Program-made: the position numbers and the translations under genes
Source of the DNA: Paenibacillus radicis (ex Xue et al. 2023)
GTDB taxonomy: Bacteria; Bacillota; Bacilli; Paenibacillales; NBRC-103111
Assembly (NCBI RefSeq): GCF_024722015.1
Contig: NZ_JANQBD010000006.1
Coordinates: 267,045 to 331,044 of the forward strand
Length of the DNA: 64,000 nt
Reading direction: 5' to 3'
Shown here: one piece after another, positions 9,875 through 20,040 of the stretch
Layout: each line of letters opens with the position of its first letter
How positions within the stretch are numbered: the stretch's first letter is position 1
The notes under the pieces: generated by a model
The model's database searches: none
The model's input: only the letters and a program-made list of their open reading frames with translations
What the model was told of the DNA's origin: nothing

Positions 9875-9932
9875 TGTTATATTTAATAACAATACTTTTC
9901 AAATTCAAAAACATATGTTATATTATATTACA
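9875..9932 (+). promoter_or_regulatory. Two GlnR/TnrA-type boxes around the APC permease promoter
   Basis: TGTTATATTTAATAACA (9875-9891) and TGTTATATTATATTACA (9916-9932) both fit TGTNA-N7-TNACA exactly, with centres 41 bases apart. A plausible promoter lies between and over them: TTTTCA (9896-9901), spacer 17, TATATT (9919-9924), which would place the first box near -48 and the second over the -10 and start point. An upstream activating plus a downstream repressing site is the known GlnR arrangement at Paenibacillus nif promoters. The exact -10 in this AT-rich stretch is uncertain. Confidence 0.6.
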
Positions 9933-10014
9933 TTAAATGATTATTAAAGACCGGCTTATTCTTCTAATATCTAACACAAGAATGAAGTAAACTATAAACC
10001 GCATATTTCACATG

Positions 10015-10141
10015 TTTTCTAGGGTTCCGCGGAGTTTTATAATCCGGTCAGGTCCGAGAGAGAACGCACAGCTGCAGCTGTGTACACGGAGGGACAAAAG
10101 CCCGGGAGGATATCTAAGGATATCTTCCCGGTTTTTCTTTT
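10015..10141 (+). promoter_or_regulatory. Guanidine-I (ykkC) riboswitch with intrinsic terminator
   Basis: The aptamer shows the conserved blocks of the guanidine-I class in order: CTAGGGTTCCG (from about 10019), GGTCCGAGAG (10051-10060), ACACGGAGGGACAAAAGCCC (10084-10103). The last block continues into a terminator: CCGGGAGGATATC (10102-10114) pairs with GATATCTTCCCGG (10119-10131) and is followed by TTTTTCTTTTTT. The aptamer 3' strand and the terminator 5' strand overlap, so guanidine binding should prevent termination and switch the permease on. The short P1b/P2 helices (for example CAGCTGCAGCTG at 10069-10080) differ from the second copy at 20046-20230. Confidence 0.95.
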
Positions 10142-10201
10142 TTATTAAATGAATTCCTGCCTATTCGCAGAGAAGATCCGAACTTTGAGGAGTGTCCTAT
10201 C

Positions 10202-11548
10202 ATGAAGACAGAAGTATCCTTACGCAAATCACTCACATTGTTTCCAGTCGTTTATCTCGGTCTCGCCTGGATGACTCCGATGATTTATTTTTCCGTATAC
10301 GGCATTGCTTATGAAACCTCACAAGGCATGCTGACTCAAGCGTATTTACTTGCATTTCTCGCTATTTTTTTCACAGCCTGCAGCTATGGTATCATGTCCA
10401 AAACTTTCCCAACCTCCGGCTCCGCATACACTTACGTTAAGAAAAGCATCCATCCCGCGCTCGGGTTTCTTGTCGGATGGGCGTTGCTGCTCGACTACTT
10501 ATTCTCCCCGCTCATCGCATGCCTGACATTCGGCATTTACTTGCATGCCCAATTTCCATCAATCCCTGCCTATGTGTGGATCATTATACTTAATGCAATT
10601 CTTGCAATTATCAATGTTATGGGAATTAACTTTTCAGCGAATATCAGTAAAGTTTTTGTTTGGATTCAAGTGGTCTTCATTGTTGTGTTCTGTGCATTTT
10701 TGATAAAAAACCTAACTGGCGTTGTTCATCCGCTTCAGCCTTTGATTCAATCAGAAGTCCCTCTCTCCACCATATTGGCTGGCGCATCAATCATCTGCTT
10801 CTGTTTTCTAGGATTTGATTCCGTCACAACGATGGCCGAAGAAACAATTGACGCCAAAAAGACGATTCCCAAAGCAATTCTTATCATCATTTCGATCGCT
10901 ATTGTTCTATACATGGTTCCATCGTATCTAACCCAGCTCGCCTTTCCAAATATGAGCTTCCAAAATATAGATTCAGCAGGATTTGAAGTCGTAACACTCA
11001 TCGGAGGAGCCGGTCTATCCGCACTATTTATTACCGTGCTCATTCTCGCCATTTTTACCCAGGGACTATCTTCAGTAGCAAGCACCTCCCGTCTGTTATA
11101 TGTAATGGGACGCGACTCCGAGCTGCCAAAGAGAATTTTCGGCACTCTTCACTCGAAGTTCAAAACACCTGTTATCAATATTACGATTGTCAGCCTATTC
11201 TCACTGCTTGCTCTGGTCATCAGCTTGGAGACAGCCGTTAAATTCGTGAGCTTCGGAGCTCTCACCGCTTTCATCTTCGTCAATTTATCCGTCATCGTAC
11301 AACGTTACATTAAGGATAAGCAGCGTTCCTTCAAGCAAACGATTGTCTATCTGGTATTTCCGTTGACCGGAGCCAGCTTTATCGGATGGTTGTTATCCCT
11401 TTTAGACAAAAACGCTTTACTAATCGGATTGTTATGGCTCCTGTTAGGCATGGCTTATCACTTTTATCAAAAGAACTCACTCAAGTCCGTCGCCAAATCT
11501 TCACGCGATATGCAAACTCATCCAGCGCCTACATTTTCGAACGAATAG
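10202..11548 (+). CDS. APC-superfamily permease under guanidine control (candidate guanidine importer)
   Basis: A 448-residue membrane protein with about 12 hydrophobic segments and the APC-family N-terminal region (LTLFPVVYLGLAWMTPMIYF, then SKTFPTSGSAYTYVKKS, a signature of amino acid/polyamine transporters). It is the only gene behind the guanidine-I riboswitch at 10015-10141, and guanidine-degrading genes sit on the other side of the intergenic gap, so uptake of guanidine or a guanidino compound is the best reading. The alternative is export for detoxification, but APC members usually import, and nitrogen-limitation boxes upstream favour uptake. AGGAG lies nine bases before ATG 10202. The last 20 residues are hydrophilic. 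Confidence 0.85.
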   Translation: MKTEVSLRKSLTLFPVVYLGLAWMTPMIYFSVYGIAYETSQGMLTQAYLLAFLAIFFTACSYGIMSKTFPTSGSAYTYVKKSIHPALGFLVGWALLLDYLFSPLIACLTFGIYLHAQFPSIPAYVWIIILNAILAIINVMGINFSANISKVFVWIQVVFIVVFCAFLIKNLTGVVHPLQPLIQSEVPLSTILAGASIICFCFLGFDSVTTMAEETIDAKKTIPKAILIIISIAIVLYMVPSYLTQLAFPNMSFQNIDSAGFEVVTLIGGAGLSALFITVLILAIFTQGLSSVASTSRLLYVMGRDSELPKRIFGTLHSKFKTPVINITIVSLFSLLALVISLETAVKFVSFGALTAFIFVNLSVIVQRYIKDKQRSFKQTIVYLVFPLTGASFIGWLLSLLDKNALLIGLLWLLLGMAYHFYQKNSLKSVAKSSRDMQTHPAPTFSNE

Positions 11549-11605
11549 CATTGGACGCAAAGGCATTTAAAGCCAACATTTAAATCGTTTAAACCACCTA
11601 AACCC

Positions 11606-11709
11606 ATACGTTTGTGCATGGGGAGGGAATCGGGTATGGGATTCCGACCGCTCTTGAAGCTTGTGTTCTTTGAATTAATAGCTTGCAGTGGTAGGAACAC
11701 AAGCTTCAA
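11606..11709. repeat. Dispersed intergenic repeat R2, copy 1, with long inverted repeat
   Basis: 11606-11690 resembles 24429-24512: both contain ATACGTTTGT, a GGAGGG...GGG..TGGGATT block, and a (T)TGAA...GTGTTC..TTGAAT...GCTT..AGTG block. In this copy the arms TTGAAGCTTGTGTTC (11654-11668) and GAACACAAGCTTCAA (11695-11709) form a 15-base perfect inverted repeat that could also stop the permease transcript. Confidence 0.55.
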
Positions 11710-11814
11710 AGGCGGACACTATCGTTTCTTCACCCCATACCCATTCCCTCAGTTGTTCTACTCTTCGATAACTTCCACTTCCACTTTTCCTACCAGCATT
11801 TGAATCCGTTGTCG

Positions 11815-12335
11815 ATGATGTCTATATTCTGGATGATGTCTATTACCTACGTTGCCTATATTACCTATGTTGTCTATGTTATCTTTGCTGTCGATATCGC
11901 TTACATTGCTTGTGTCGCCTATGTTTCCTATGATGTCTTTGTTTCCCATGTTATCTATGTTGCCTTTGCCACCTTCGTTGCCCGTGTCATCCATGTTGCC
12001 TTTGTTGCCTACATTGCCTTTGTTGTCGATACTGCTTATGTTCATGTTGCCTATCTAGTTTATGTTATCTGTGTTGTTTTCGTTGCCTGTGTCGCCTTTA
12101 TTGCCTATGTTGTCGCCCATGACTCGTTGCCCGTGCCGCCCATGTTGCCTTTGTTGCCTACATTGCCTATGTTGTCGCCCATGTTATCTGTGTTGCCTTT
12201 ATTGCCTTTGTTGTCTATGTCGCTTACGTTGCCTTTGTTGCCTATGCCGCCTATATTGCTTTCGGCGCCTATGTCGCAGTTATTGCTATGTTACCTATGT
12301 TTACTTTGTTGCCCGCGTTGTCGATTGCCCATGGT
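11815..12335. repeat. Degenerate 9-bp tandem repeat, about 58 units
   Basis: About 520 bases with a persistent 9-base period, unit close to TTGCCTATG on the plus strand (GGCAACATA on the minus strand). Blocks are themselves duplicated: a 30-base run starting TTGCCTTTGTTGCCTACATT occurs near 11997 and again near 12145 with one change. On the minus strand one frame reads Gly-Asn-X tripeptides (GNVGNKGNMDD...), on the plus strand one frame reads hydrophobic VAY-type tripeptides, but neither has a ribosome binding site and both are broken by stops and frame changes. I treat it as non-coding repeat expansion, or the remains of a collagen-like gene. Confidence 0.8.
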
Positions 12336-12602
12336 TTCTGTGCTGCATAAGTGCTCCATAGCAGCATTTCTGTACATGAAACTTGAGATTATACGGTAAT
12401 AGCACCCTTTTTCCCCTTAAGCCATTCGACAAAACACTTATGATCCTGAACAATCCGAATTAAAGCCTTTGAGGTTCCCTTTCAGATTCAACACGCTGAA
12501 ACTTATTTTCGAACATTGATTGTCATATAAAATTCGCCGTGTGCCCAATCCTCCCGGAATACCGCGAATGTACGGCAAATTATTAGATTTCGTCTTTATT
12601 AA

Positions 12603-12838
12603 CGGAAGTAATTGTTCCTCTATGGCCTGAAAAGCACAAAAAACAAAGGGATAACGGAACAGCAACTTCCTTTATCTCTCTGATTTTATGTGCAATAATC
12701 CTCTTTAATCAAAATAAAGGAAATCCGACTTCCTCTATTGCCTTAAATCAGTCACGTTAGCTTGAATAACGGAAATTTTGTTCCGCTCAACTCCTGCAGA
12801 GTTCATAGTAACATTGCCCGTTATCCATATAAATAACC
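12603..12838. repeat. Dispersed intergenic repeat R1, copy 1
   Basis: About 235 bases alignable by eye with 24523-24752 and in part with 41150-41312. Shared blocks: CGGAAGTAATTGTTCC, a GCCTGAAAAG block, a hairpin-forming A/GGAACAG...TTCC-TTAT-(TCTCTG) block, TTTTRTGTGCA-TAAT-CTC, AACGGAA..., ACTTCCTCTAT, and a final GAAC...TCCGTTATCC-like end. It contains several CGGAA/TTCCG inverted motifs and no convincing gene. Together with 11549-12602 it fills the 1.46-kb gap between the convergent permease and allophanate hydrolase genes. Confidence 0.7.
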
Positions 12839-13005
12839 TTCTCTACACATGGTGTGAATGCATCAAAAATCCTAAGCACTCATACAAAGAAGGCAAGCAC
12901 TTCTTCATCATTTTTTAGTGCTGCAAAAACTTCAAACTTTCTACAAAGGCAAAAAAGCACCATCAAGGCAACAAGCCGAGACAGTGCCGCAACTATTACA
13001 ACTAT

Positions 13006-14847
13006 CTATATATACCTCCAACCACCTGAAGCTGTAATATCCTCCGCTCCATCGATTGCATAACCCTCACAAACAAAACCAGGAACCTCCGAACCGTCTT
13101 CAAGCTCAACTTTTCCGATACCTAGAGGCGCAGGGATGGATGCCGCAAAAGAACCGAACGCCTCCAGCGGCATTTCCCACACTTCCAATTGTATGGATGC
13201 GCCGCCCGTTTGCCGTTTGATCAATCCAGGCTTAGCCGGCACTGTCGTCAGCTTAACCATTACATATTTGGCCGCTGTAGATGCTTCACGAATGAATCGC
13301 GCTCCACACGCTTTCATCTGCTGCTCCAGCGGGAAGCCTCGCATATGCAGTCCACAAACAGCAACCAAGGTCGTTGCTGGGGCTAAACCTCCAAGAACAG
13401 AGACCCCACTCCCATTTGCCGCAACGGATAACGTGTTTGAGCCCCCTTCTCCTGCATGTGCACCTTCAGGGAGCTTCAACGCTACCGCAGACATCACTAC
13501 GCCATTCGTAAATATTTCCGCAGCTCCGCATATTAATCCCTCATTCTCCGAGAGGGCAAACCATGTAACGCCAAACGGCGTATCAGAAGCCGCATCAACT
13601 GACGGAACGGCTACCGCACACAAATCAAGCAGATTGCAATGATTCGTATAACGCCCCATATCACTATTGGCTCCGATAGGGTTTGAACGAACCTGTTCAC
13701 GCGTCCAAGTCCCCCCAGCCGTTGGCATTACCATTACCGCACCCCGCAGCAATTCCCTTGCTGCAAGCTTGAAAGCTTGCAGCTTATGCATAGCCCGAAA
13801 CACAGAAGCAGCATCATATTCAGCAGCAGCACCGGAACGCAGAACCTGCTCAGTCACAGGGAAGGCCACACCCGGGTGCGATTCAATAAAACCTCCCAAC
13901 CCAGCCCACCGTTCTGCAACTAACGGCCCACCGTACAGGATAGCTGCCGCTTCTGAAAACATCCCATAATCTATATACTCAATAGGAATATTTAACGCTT
14001 TGATTTTCTCAACTGAAATATTCCACGCACAGCTATATTCATCTGCATAAGGGCCATAAAAATCCAGTGAATGCTCCGGCAAATAAATTTTCGCAGGAAG
14101 CTCGGGCGATGGCTTCGGCAGATTCCTTGACCAAGGATCCGCGCTATGAACTCCCCTTGCGATACTATCCACAGCCAATGCATCCTCCAAGCTATGCGCA
14201 AATACAGTGACACAATCAAGGCTTGCGCAAGCAGGAACTACGCCTTTGGTGGACCAAGCGCCAAGGCTTGGCTTGTAGCCTACAAGGCGGTTCAACGCCG
14301 CAGGTACACGGCCCGAACCAGCTGTGTCGGTGCCAAGCGAGAAGACCGCGTGCCCTCGGGCTACAGCAACAGCCGAGCCAGAGCTGGAGCCGCCGCTTAT
14401 AAGCTCGGGCCGCAACGAATTATGCGTTTCGCCATAAGGGCTTCTCGTCCCAACAAGACCTGTGGCGAACTGGTCCAAGTTGGTTTTGCCCAGAGGTATG
14501 GCGCCTGCGGCGACCAATCTTTCCACCACCGCCGCATGCTCGTTTGGCGTGTAAGCATATTCCTCACAGCCCGCTGTTGTGGGCACTCCTGCCAAATCAA
14601 TATTATCCTTTATAGCAAATGGGATTCCCCATAGCGGCAAATCCGCAGGATCAAGAGCTTGCAGCCGATCCAAGTAAGGCTGCACTCTTTCCAGCGTCGG
14701 CGGTGTAATCCAAATATTCATTTCGCTATCTTCATTTACACGATTAATAATTTCTTTAATAATTTCATCCGGTGTAACTTTTCGTTCAAGATACTTATCC
14801 CGAATCCACTGCAAGGAAAGTTCTTGCGGAATATTTTCTTTTATCAT
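13006..14847 (-). CDS. atzF: Allophanate hydrolase (AtzF/DUR1 type)
   Basis: Cytoplasmic amidase-signature enzyme, 613 residues, that cleaves allophanate to ammonia and carbon dioxide; last step of guanidine (or urea) carboxylase pathways. The N-terminal amidase domain holds the Ser-cisSer-Lys triad: Lys80 (IPFAIKDNID), Ser154 in SGGSSSGSAVAVA, and nucleophile Ser178 in DTAGSGRVPA. The C-terminal 150 residues form the separate allophanate hydrolase C domain, so it is full length for the family (about 600). AAAGGAGAGGTG precedes ATG 14847. It is the last gene of the riboswitch-headed operon, 63 bases after the carboxylase. Confidence 0.95.
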   Translation of the reverse strand: MIKENIPQELSLQWIRDKYLERKVTPDEIIKEIINRVNEDSEMNIWITPPTLERVQPYLDRLQALDPADLPLWGIPFAIKDNIDLAGVPTTAGCEEYAYTPNEHAAVVERLVAAGAIPLGKTNLDQFATGLVGTRSPYGETHNSLRPELISGGSSSGSAVAVARGHAVFSLGTDTAGSGRVPAALNRLVGYKPSLGAWSTKGVVPACASLDCVTVFAHSLEDALAVDSIARGVHSADPWSRNLPKPSPELPAKIYLPEHSLDFYGPYADEYSCAWNISVEKIKALNIPIEYIDYGMFSEAAAILYGGPLVAERWAGLGGFIESHPGVAFPVTEQVLRSGAAAEYDAASVFRAMHKLQAFKLAARELLRGAVMVMPTAGGTWTREQVRSNPIGANSDMGRYTNHCNLLDLCAVAVPSVDAASDTPFGVTWFALSENEGLICGAAEIFTNGVVMSAVALKLPEGAHAGEGGSNTLSVAANGSGVSVLGGLAPATTLVAVCGLHMRGFPLEQQMKACGARFIREASTAAKYVMVKLTTVPAKPGLIKRQTGGASIQLEVWEMPLEAFGSFAASIPAPLGIGKVELEDGSEVPGFVCEGYAIDGAEDITASGGWRYI

Positions 14848-14910
14848 ATAGATGACACCTCTCCTTTACGTTGTCTCCAATATCCAAGGGCGTCCTTCCC
14901 ATGAAACTAA

Positions 14911-17900
14911 TCAAGCAATAATTACAAGGCTGACAATCAGCTGTCCGGCATGAACTTCATCTCCAGGATTCACAAACACAGAAGATACAGTCCCATCACA
15001 AGGAGCTTGCTGTGGAAATTCCATTTTCATACTTTCTTCTATAATTAACGTATCGCCTTTCTTTACCTGCTGCCCCGGGGATACAAGCACCTTCCAAACA
15101 CTCCCTGGCATTGTGCAGCGAACAGCCGAAGCTCCAGGCGGCAGCTCATCTTCTACTGAAACTTTTGCCGATTCACTCTCCGATACATATTCCGCAAGGC
15201 CCAACGCTTTCCAACTCTCCCGCTCTGCATTGAAGGCAGCCTGCTGCTGCTTGCGAAATACTTCCGTACTTTCTTCAATCGACTCAAGAAAATGCAAATA
15301 TTCACCCAGATCAAAGGTTGTTTCTGTAATGTTAGCCTCAAACCGGCCACGCAAGAAATCTTCACGCATTTTTAACAGCTCATCTGCTTCAACGGGATAA
15401 AATTGGATTTGATCAAAAAAGCGCAGCAGCCACGGTTTACCTTCCTTGAAGCTTTCTGTACTGCGCAGACGGTTCCACATTTGAATGGTGCGACCTACAA
15501 ACTGGTATCCTCCAGGACCTTCCATTCCATACACACACATGTAAGCTCCCCCGATACCAACGGCATTTTCAGGCGTCCATGTACGTGCAGGATTGTATTT
15601 TGTGGTGACAAGGCGATGCCGTGGATCTATAGGAGTTGCAACCGGAGCCCCAAGATATACGTCACCTAATCCCATTACAAGGTAGTTGGCATTAAATACA
15701 ATCTCTTTTACTTCTTCCTCACTCGCAAGACCATTGATGCGCCTAATAAATTCAATATTGCTAGGGCACCAAGGCGCATCAGGACGTACCGTCTGCTGAT
15801 AACGCTCAATAGCAAGCTGCGTTGCCGGGTCATCCCACGAAAGCGGCAACCGCACAATCCGCGATGGTACCCGAATGGATTCTAACGGAGGCAAGTGACT
15901 GTCCAACTCCAGAATTTTACGACAAGCCTCATCTATACTAATTTTTGAACGGTCAACGTGGATTTGCAACGAACGGATTCCAGGTGTCAGATCCAGAACG
16001 GGAATCTCTCCGCACTCTTCAATAGCTTGCATCAAAGCATGGACTTGAAAACGAAGAAGAAGATCAAGCTCCATCAAACCGTATTCTACCAAAAGGTTTT
16101 CATCGCCCGAGCAGCGGATAGTAATCGGGAATCTGCGGTTAAGCTCTTCTTTGGCCAACAAAGGATAATCCGGTGTTAATTGGACGTTCACTTGAGGGAG
16201 ATTTACTTGATCCAGATTCGATCGTTTGCCGCTGCCAATTGCATTTAGATGCCCCTCCTGAGTTGTTCGGAGCTCATCCGCTTCTGTCAGTGTTAGCAAT
16301 TGAAAGCGGATAGTATCACCAGGGTGCAATTGCCCTATTTTCCAAAACTCCGCCGACGCCGTAGTAACAGGGCATACGAAGCCTCCAAGACTCGGACCAT
16401 CAGGACCAAGCAGAATGGGCATATCGCCGGTCAAATCAAGAGTACCTATAGCATACGCATTGTCATGAATATTGGAAGGATGCAGACCCGCTTCACCACC
16501 ATCCTCGCGCGTCCACAGCGGAGCAGGACCAATAAGCCGAACTCCAGTACGCGAGCTGTTGAAATGCACCTCCCAATTCGTTTCCGTCAATTGTGTTAAA
16601 TAGTCAGGCAGCAGAAACTCCTCGGTACAGTGCGGACCCGGAATAACACCAATCGTCCAAGCATTCGACAAAGCTGGTCTATGGGAGTTTTCGAGCTCAT
16701 TTTTTTCAAAAGGTTCTTTAGCCGCCTTATTTACACCAAGCACATCACCTACTCGCAATGCACGACCCCCATGACCACCAAACCCACCCAATGTGAAGGT
16801 CGAGGAGCTGCCAAGAATTTGCGGCATATCAAATCCACCGGCTACAAGTAAATAAGTGCGCATTCCCGCTCGGGCTTCCCCGAAGCTTAATATCTGCCCC
16901 CTGCTCGCCTGAATCGGCTTATACATCGGAATGGCAATCCCATCTAATACCGCTTGCATATCAGCTCCAGTCACACAAAACCACATAGTATTCCGAAACT
17001 TATAAGAGCCTCCGCGCAAAGTCAATTCAAGACCGCTTGCACTATCATCATTGCCTAGCAATTTATTCCCAATTCGGAAGGAGTACGGATCCATCGGTCC
17101 GCATGGAGGAACCCCAACATCCCAGTGGCCTACGCGCCCCGGCCAATCCTGAACCGTCGACTGAACGCCGCCGTCCACAACCTCCAACGCATGCTCCGCA
17201 GGAGCGAAACCATTCAATAATTGGGTATATACATTTCCCTCTACGCAATCACCTTCATTTAGCAGAGCCTTTATATACTGGAGATTTGTAGTAATGCCAT
17301 ATAACCGGGTCTCTTCGAGAGCATCTGCCAATTTTTGTATAGCAGCCTCGCGATTTTCACCATGAACAATAATTTTGGCTAACATTGGATCATATAACGT
17401 AGTAACCGTGATTCCGTCTCTAATCCAAGTCTCGATTCTTGCTTGTTTTGAAAATATGGCATGATCCAGCTGACCTGCGCTCGGACGGAAGTTTTGCAAG
17501 CAATCCTCCGCATAAATACGCGCTTGAATACTATGACCTCGGGATGGTTTAATGAGCGATTGCAAATCTTTCAGCTCATCCGCCGCCTCGCGAATCATCC
17601 ATTCCACCAGATCAATACCCAACACCTCTTCAGTTACACCATGTTCAACTTGCAGTCTCGTATTCACTTCCAGAAAATAAAATTCGCAAGACTCCGGATC
17701 GTAAAGGAACTCAACCGTTCCTGCACTTCTATAGCCAACTTCAGACGCCAATCGCTTTGCAGATTCCAACATTGCTGTACGCACTTGCTCCGACAAATTA
17801 GGCGCAGGACTCTCTTCAATCACCTTTTGGTTACGGCGTTGAATCGAGCAATCGCGCTCTCCCAAGGTAACAACCTCACCAAAGGCATTTCCGAATATTT

Positions 17901-18531
17901 GAACCTCTACATGGCGTGCCTTGGCAATATATTTTTCAAGAAACATACCGCCGTTCTTAAAGTTGGTCTCAGCCAAATGTCGTACTCCATCATAAGCAGC
18001 GCACAAAGCTTCCTCATCCTCGCATACACGCATTCCAATCCCGCCGCCACCCGCAGTGCTTTTGAGAATAACCGGATAACCTATTTCACGCGCTTGCTTC
18101 AGCGCTTCTTCCAACTCTCTGATCAGAGCAGTACCAGGCAGCATAGGAACACCAGCCTTTTCTGCAATTTCCCTGGCCGAATGCTTAAGACCGAACATTT
18201 CCATCTGCTCCGGTGTCGGACCTATAAAAGTAATTCCATGCTCACGGCATGCACGAGCAAAGTCCGCATTTTCACTTAAGAAGCCGTAGCCCGGATGGAT
18301 GGCTTGCACCCCCTTTTCAATAGCTGTTTTCAAAATTAATTGCGCATTCAGATAGCTTTCTTTGGCCGGCCCCTCTCCGATAAGCACCGCTTCATCCGCA
18401 TGGTCTACATGAAGGCTATCCTGATCAGCTTGTGTATATACAGCAACAGATTCTATGCCAAGCTTGCGTAGAGAGCGTTCAATCCGCACCGCGATAGCAC
18501 CACGATTAGCAATTAGAACTTTTGTAAACAT
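14911..18531 (-). CDS. Guanidine carboxylase (usually annotated urea carboxylase)
   Basis: Biotin-dependent carboxylase of 1206 residues. Order: biotin carboxylase domain (1-450; ATP loop with GGGGIGM near residue 167, [27 protein letters not shown]), KipA/allophanate-hydrolase-subunit-2-like domain (about 460-765), KipI-like domain and linker (about 780-1080), and a C-terminal biotin carrier domain with ESMKMEF, biotin-accepting Lys1169. Enzymes of this family behind guanidine-I riboswitches have been shown to prefer guanidine over urea, giving carboxyguanidine. The upstream riboswitch and the two adjacent DUF1989 genes make guanidine the expected substrate here; the active-site residue that separates the two specificities was not checked. 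Gap to the gene upstream is 51 bases. Confidence 0.93.
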   Translation of the reverse strand: MFTKVLIANRGAIAVRIERSLRKLGIESVAVYTQADQDSLHVDHADEAVLIGEGPAKESYLNAQLILKTAIEKGVQAIHPGYGFLSENADFARACREHGITFIGPTPEQMEMFGLKHSAREIAEKAGVPMLPGTALIRELEEALKQAREIGYPVILKSTAGGGGIGMRVCEDEEALCAAYDGVRHLAETNFKNGGMFLEKYIAKARHVEVQIFGNAFGEVVTLGERDCSIQRRNQKVIEESPAPNLSEQVRTAMLESAKRLASEVGYRSAGTVEFLYDPESCEFYFLEVNTRLQVEHGVTEEVLGIDLVEWMIREAADELKDLQSLIKPSRGHSIQARIYAEDCLQNFRPSAGQLDHAIFSKQARIETWIRDGITVTTLYDPMLAKIIVHGENREAAIQKLADALEETRLYGITTNLQYIKALLNEGDCVEGNVYTQLLNGFAPAEHALEVVDGGVQSTVQDWPGRVGHWDVGVPPCGPMDPYSFRIGNKLLGNDDSASGLELTLRGGSYKFRNTMWFCVTGADMQAVLDGIAIPMYKPIQASRGQILSFGEARAGMRTYLLVAGGFDMPQILGSSSTFTLGGFGGHGGRALRVGDVLGVNKAAKEPFEKNELENSHRPALSNAWTIGVIPGPHCTEEFLLPDYLTQLTETNWEVHFNSSRTGVRLIGPAPLWTREDGGEAGLHPSNIHDNAYAIGTLDLTGDMPILLGPDGPSLGGFVCPVTTASAEFWKIGQLHPGDTIRFQLLTLTEADELRTTQEGHLNAIGSGKRSNLDQVNLPQVNVQLTPDYPLLAKEELNRRFPITIRCSGDENLLVEYGLMELDLLLRFQVHALMQAIEECGEIPVLDLTPGIRSLQIHVDRSKISIDEACRKILELDSHLPPLESIRVPSRIVRLPLSWDDPATQLAIERYQQTVRPDAPWCPSNIEFIRRINGLASEEEVKEIVFNANYLVMGLGDVYLGAPVATPIDPRHRLVTTKYNPARTWTPENAVGIGGAYMCVYGMEGPGGYQFVGRTIQMWNRLRSTESFKEGKPWLLRFFDQIQFYPVEADELLKMREDFLRGRFEANITETTFDLGEYLHFLESIEESTEVFRKQQQAAFNAERESWKALGLAEYVSESESAKVSVEDELPPGASAVRCTMPGSVWKVLVSPGQQVKKGDTLIIEESMKMEFPQQAPCDGTVSSVFVNPGDEVHAGQLIVSLVIIA

Positions 18532-18582
18532 AGCGATAACCTCGTTTCGTGTAGTATTAGTCAGGTCCGAAAATTGCCCTTA

Positions 18583-19233
18583 TTATTTATTCCAAATTAG
18601 AAGTTGTATGGGTGTTGGATTATAAGCATTGCACGGATTATTCAACTGAGGGCAATTGCTGATCAGCACCATCGTGCGGCATAATGATTGCATTTCCACA
18701 TAACAGCCGGGAGCCGAGACGCCATCCGCAAACCGTAATCCTCCATCCGGAGTTACAGGCACATTCATGAAAAAGTTAATATTCGGTGCGAGGTCTCTTT
18801 TGGAATATCCCCCATTATATCTGGACATTTGCAGCATGAATGTATCTCGGCAGCTGTGCATAGGCAGCTTATCATGCGAATAGCGCACTGTATTGCTCTG
18901 CGCAGAGCAAGCTCCACCTAACGTATCATGACGTCCGCATGTATCAGCTACAATCGTAAGCAGTTCTTTGCCTGATTCAGAACGCAGCACCGAGCCCGTT
19001 GTAAGATACACGTTCCCTTGACCGGCAATTGTCGCAACAGCGCTATAATGATCATCCGGATGATCAGCATCGAAGAACAACGTATCCGCAGCTTGATTGC
19101 CCTCCAAATCTACAATTCGAAGCACTTGACCTCGCTGCAGCTCATGCATCCACCCATCCCCCGCATTCACTATTTCATTAAATACCGCATCCTCTATGCT
19201 GCGCGGACTTTCCACTCTATTAAATACAGCCAT
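18583..19233 (-). CDS. DUF1989 protein, carboxyguanidine deiminase subunit (urea carboxylase-associated protein 2)
   Basis: A 216-residue soluble protein of the DUF1989 (urea carboxylase-associated) family. Motifs: DLEGNQAADTLFF near residue 44, and DTCGRHDTLGGACSAQSN near residue 103, with the HDT and Cys expected of the active or metal site. Paired DUF1989 proteins have been shown to form a heteromeric carboxyguanidine deiminase (CgdAB) that hydrolyses carboxyguanidine to allophanate, the step between the two neighbouring enzymes. TAGGAGG sits nine bases before ATG 19233. Which subunit corresponds to CgdA or CgdB was not decided. Confidence 0.9.
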   Translation of the reverse strand: MAVFNRVESPRSIEDAVFNEIVNAGDGWMHELQRGQVLRIVDLEGNQAADTLFFDADHPDDHYSAVATIAGQGNVYLTTGSVLRSESGKELLTIVADTCGRHDTLGGACSAQSNTVRYSHDKLPMHSCRDTFMLQMSRYNGGYSKRDLAPNINFFMNVPVTPDGGLRFADGVSAPGCYVEMQSLCRTMVLISNCPQLNNPCNAYNPTPIQLLIWNK

Positions 19234-19266
19234 TTCAAGTTTCCTCCTAAGGGTATCGATTTAGTT

Positions 19267-19983
19267 TCAGCCTAACAGCAAGTAATATTCCCAAGTGTTC
19301 TCATAGGCACGGCGGTTTTCCGGGCGATAATTCACACAATAATCCATAGAACTTACCGGCTCCGCAGATAACACTTCAATCTTTACAGGAACTGATGGGT
19401 AGGCCGCACTTGTATCCAGCGGATTAGGCGTATTCGATAAAACAAACAAAGTATCCATCTCTGTACGTAAAGTTACGGCCGCACCTTCCTTGCAATGATC
19501 CGCACTAAAACACATATCGCCCTTATCATCACAAAATACTTTGGAGAACAGGTTAACTACTGGCGTTAAATCACGTCGGCCCAATCCATTCCTCACCAGC
19601 TCCACTTCAAAATTCTCTTGTCCGCTGCGCAGCCACTCATTGCGTAATTGCTGATAATTCGTCGCTCCATATTTAGCATCTGTAGCCGCCCGGGTTGTAT
19701 AACCACAAATCGTATCATGCCATCCCAGACTATCCTCTACAATACTCGCCAACACACGGCCGTTATCGCTCATCAGCACATTCCCTTTAGTCAGATGTGA
19801 GGTATGCTGCGCCTTTAATGTATCCGGCATATTGTAGCGCTCCGATAAATCCTTAGCGTTATACATCAACATTGAGAGATTCGCCCCAGCATCCAACGCT
19901 GTAAAACGAATTAACTTACCACGACCAACCACCCCCGACCATTTACCACCAGCACCTATTGTCATGCTCCATAAACTATTCAT
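19267..19983 (-). CDS. DUF1989 protein, carboxyguanidine deiminase subunit (urea carboxylase-associated protein 1)
   Basis: A 238-residue paralogue of the protein encoded downstream; first gene of the guanidine operon. Motifs: GKLIRFTALDAGANLSMLMY near residue 22 and EDSLGWHDTICGYTT near residue 85, which align with the HDT-containing block of its partner. GGGAGG gives a spacing of 8 to ATG 19983, so the ATG seven codons earlier (20004), which lies upstream of that ribosome binding site, is rejected. Expected to act with the 18583-19233 product in converting carboxyguanidine to allophanate. Confidence 0.9.
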   Translation of the reverse strand: MNSLWSMTIGAGGKWSGVVGRGKLIRFTALDAGANLSMLMYNAKDLSERYNMPDTLKAQHTSHLTKGNVLMSDNGRVLASIVEDSLGWHDTICGYTTRAATDAKYGATNYQQLRNEWLRSGQENFEVELVRNGLGRRDLTPVVNLFSKVFCDDKGDMCFSADHCKEGAAVTLRTEMDTLFVLSNTPNPLDTSAAYPSVPVKIEVLSAEPVSSMDYCVNYRPENRRAYENTWEYYLLLG

Positions 19984-20040
19984 TCCATATACCTCCCACA
20001 ACAATGATTATGTTCATCAAGGAAAAATGCCAGCCATAGA

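Noticed and set aside
11758..12045. A minus-strand frame reading Gly-Asn-X collagen-like repeats
   Set aside because: No ribosome binding site; upstream repeat units in the same frame hit a stop and then shift frame, so no intact gene exists. Kept only as part of the repeat finding.
11815..12335. CRISPR array
   Set aside because: The 9-base units are contiguous and degenerate, with no spacers of constant length and no cas genes.
11800..12399. A 199-codon plus-strand frame of VAY-like hydrophobic tripeptides
   Set aside because: It is a by-product of the 9-base tandem repeat; no ribosome binding site, and the frame changes character half way.
12438..12665. A 75-codon minus-strand frame
   Set aside because: Lies in gene-free and repeat DNA (partly R1 copy 1) and has no ribosome binding site or recognisable motif.
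17461..18279. A 272-codon plus-strand frame
   Set aside because: Antisense to the carboxylase biotin carboxylase domain, with no ribosome binding site.
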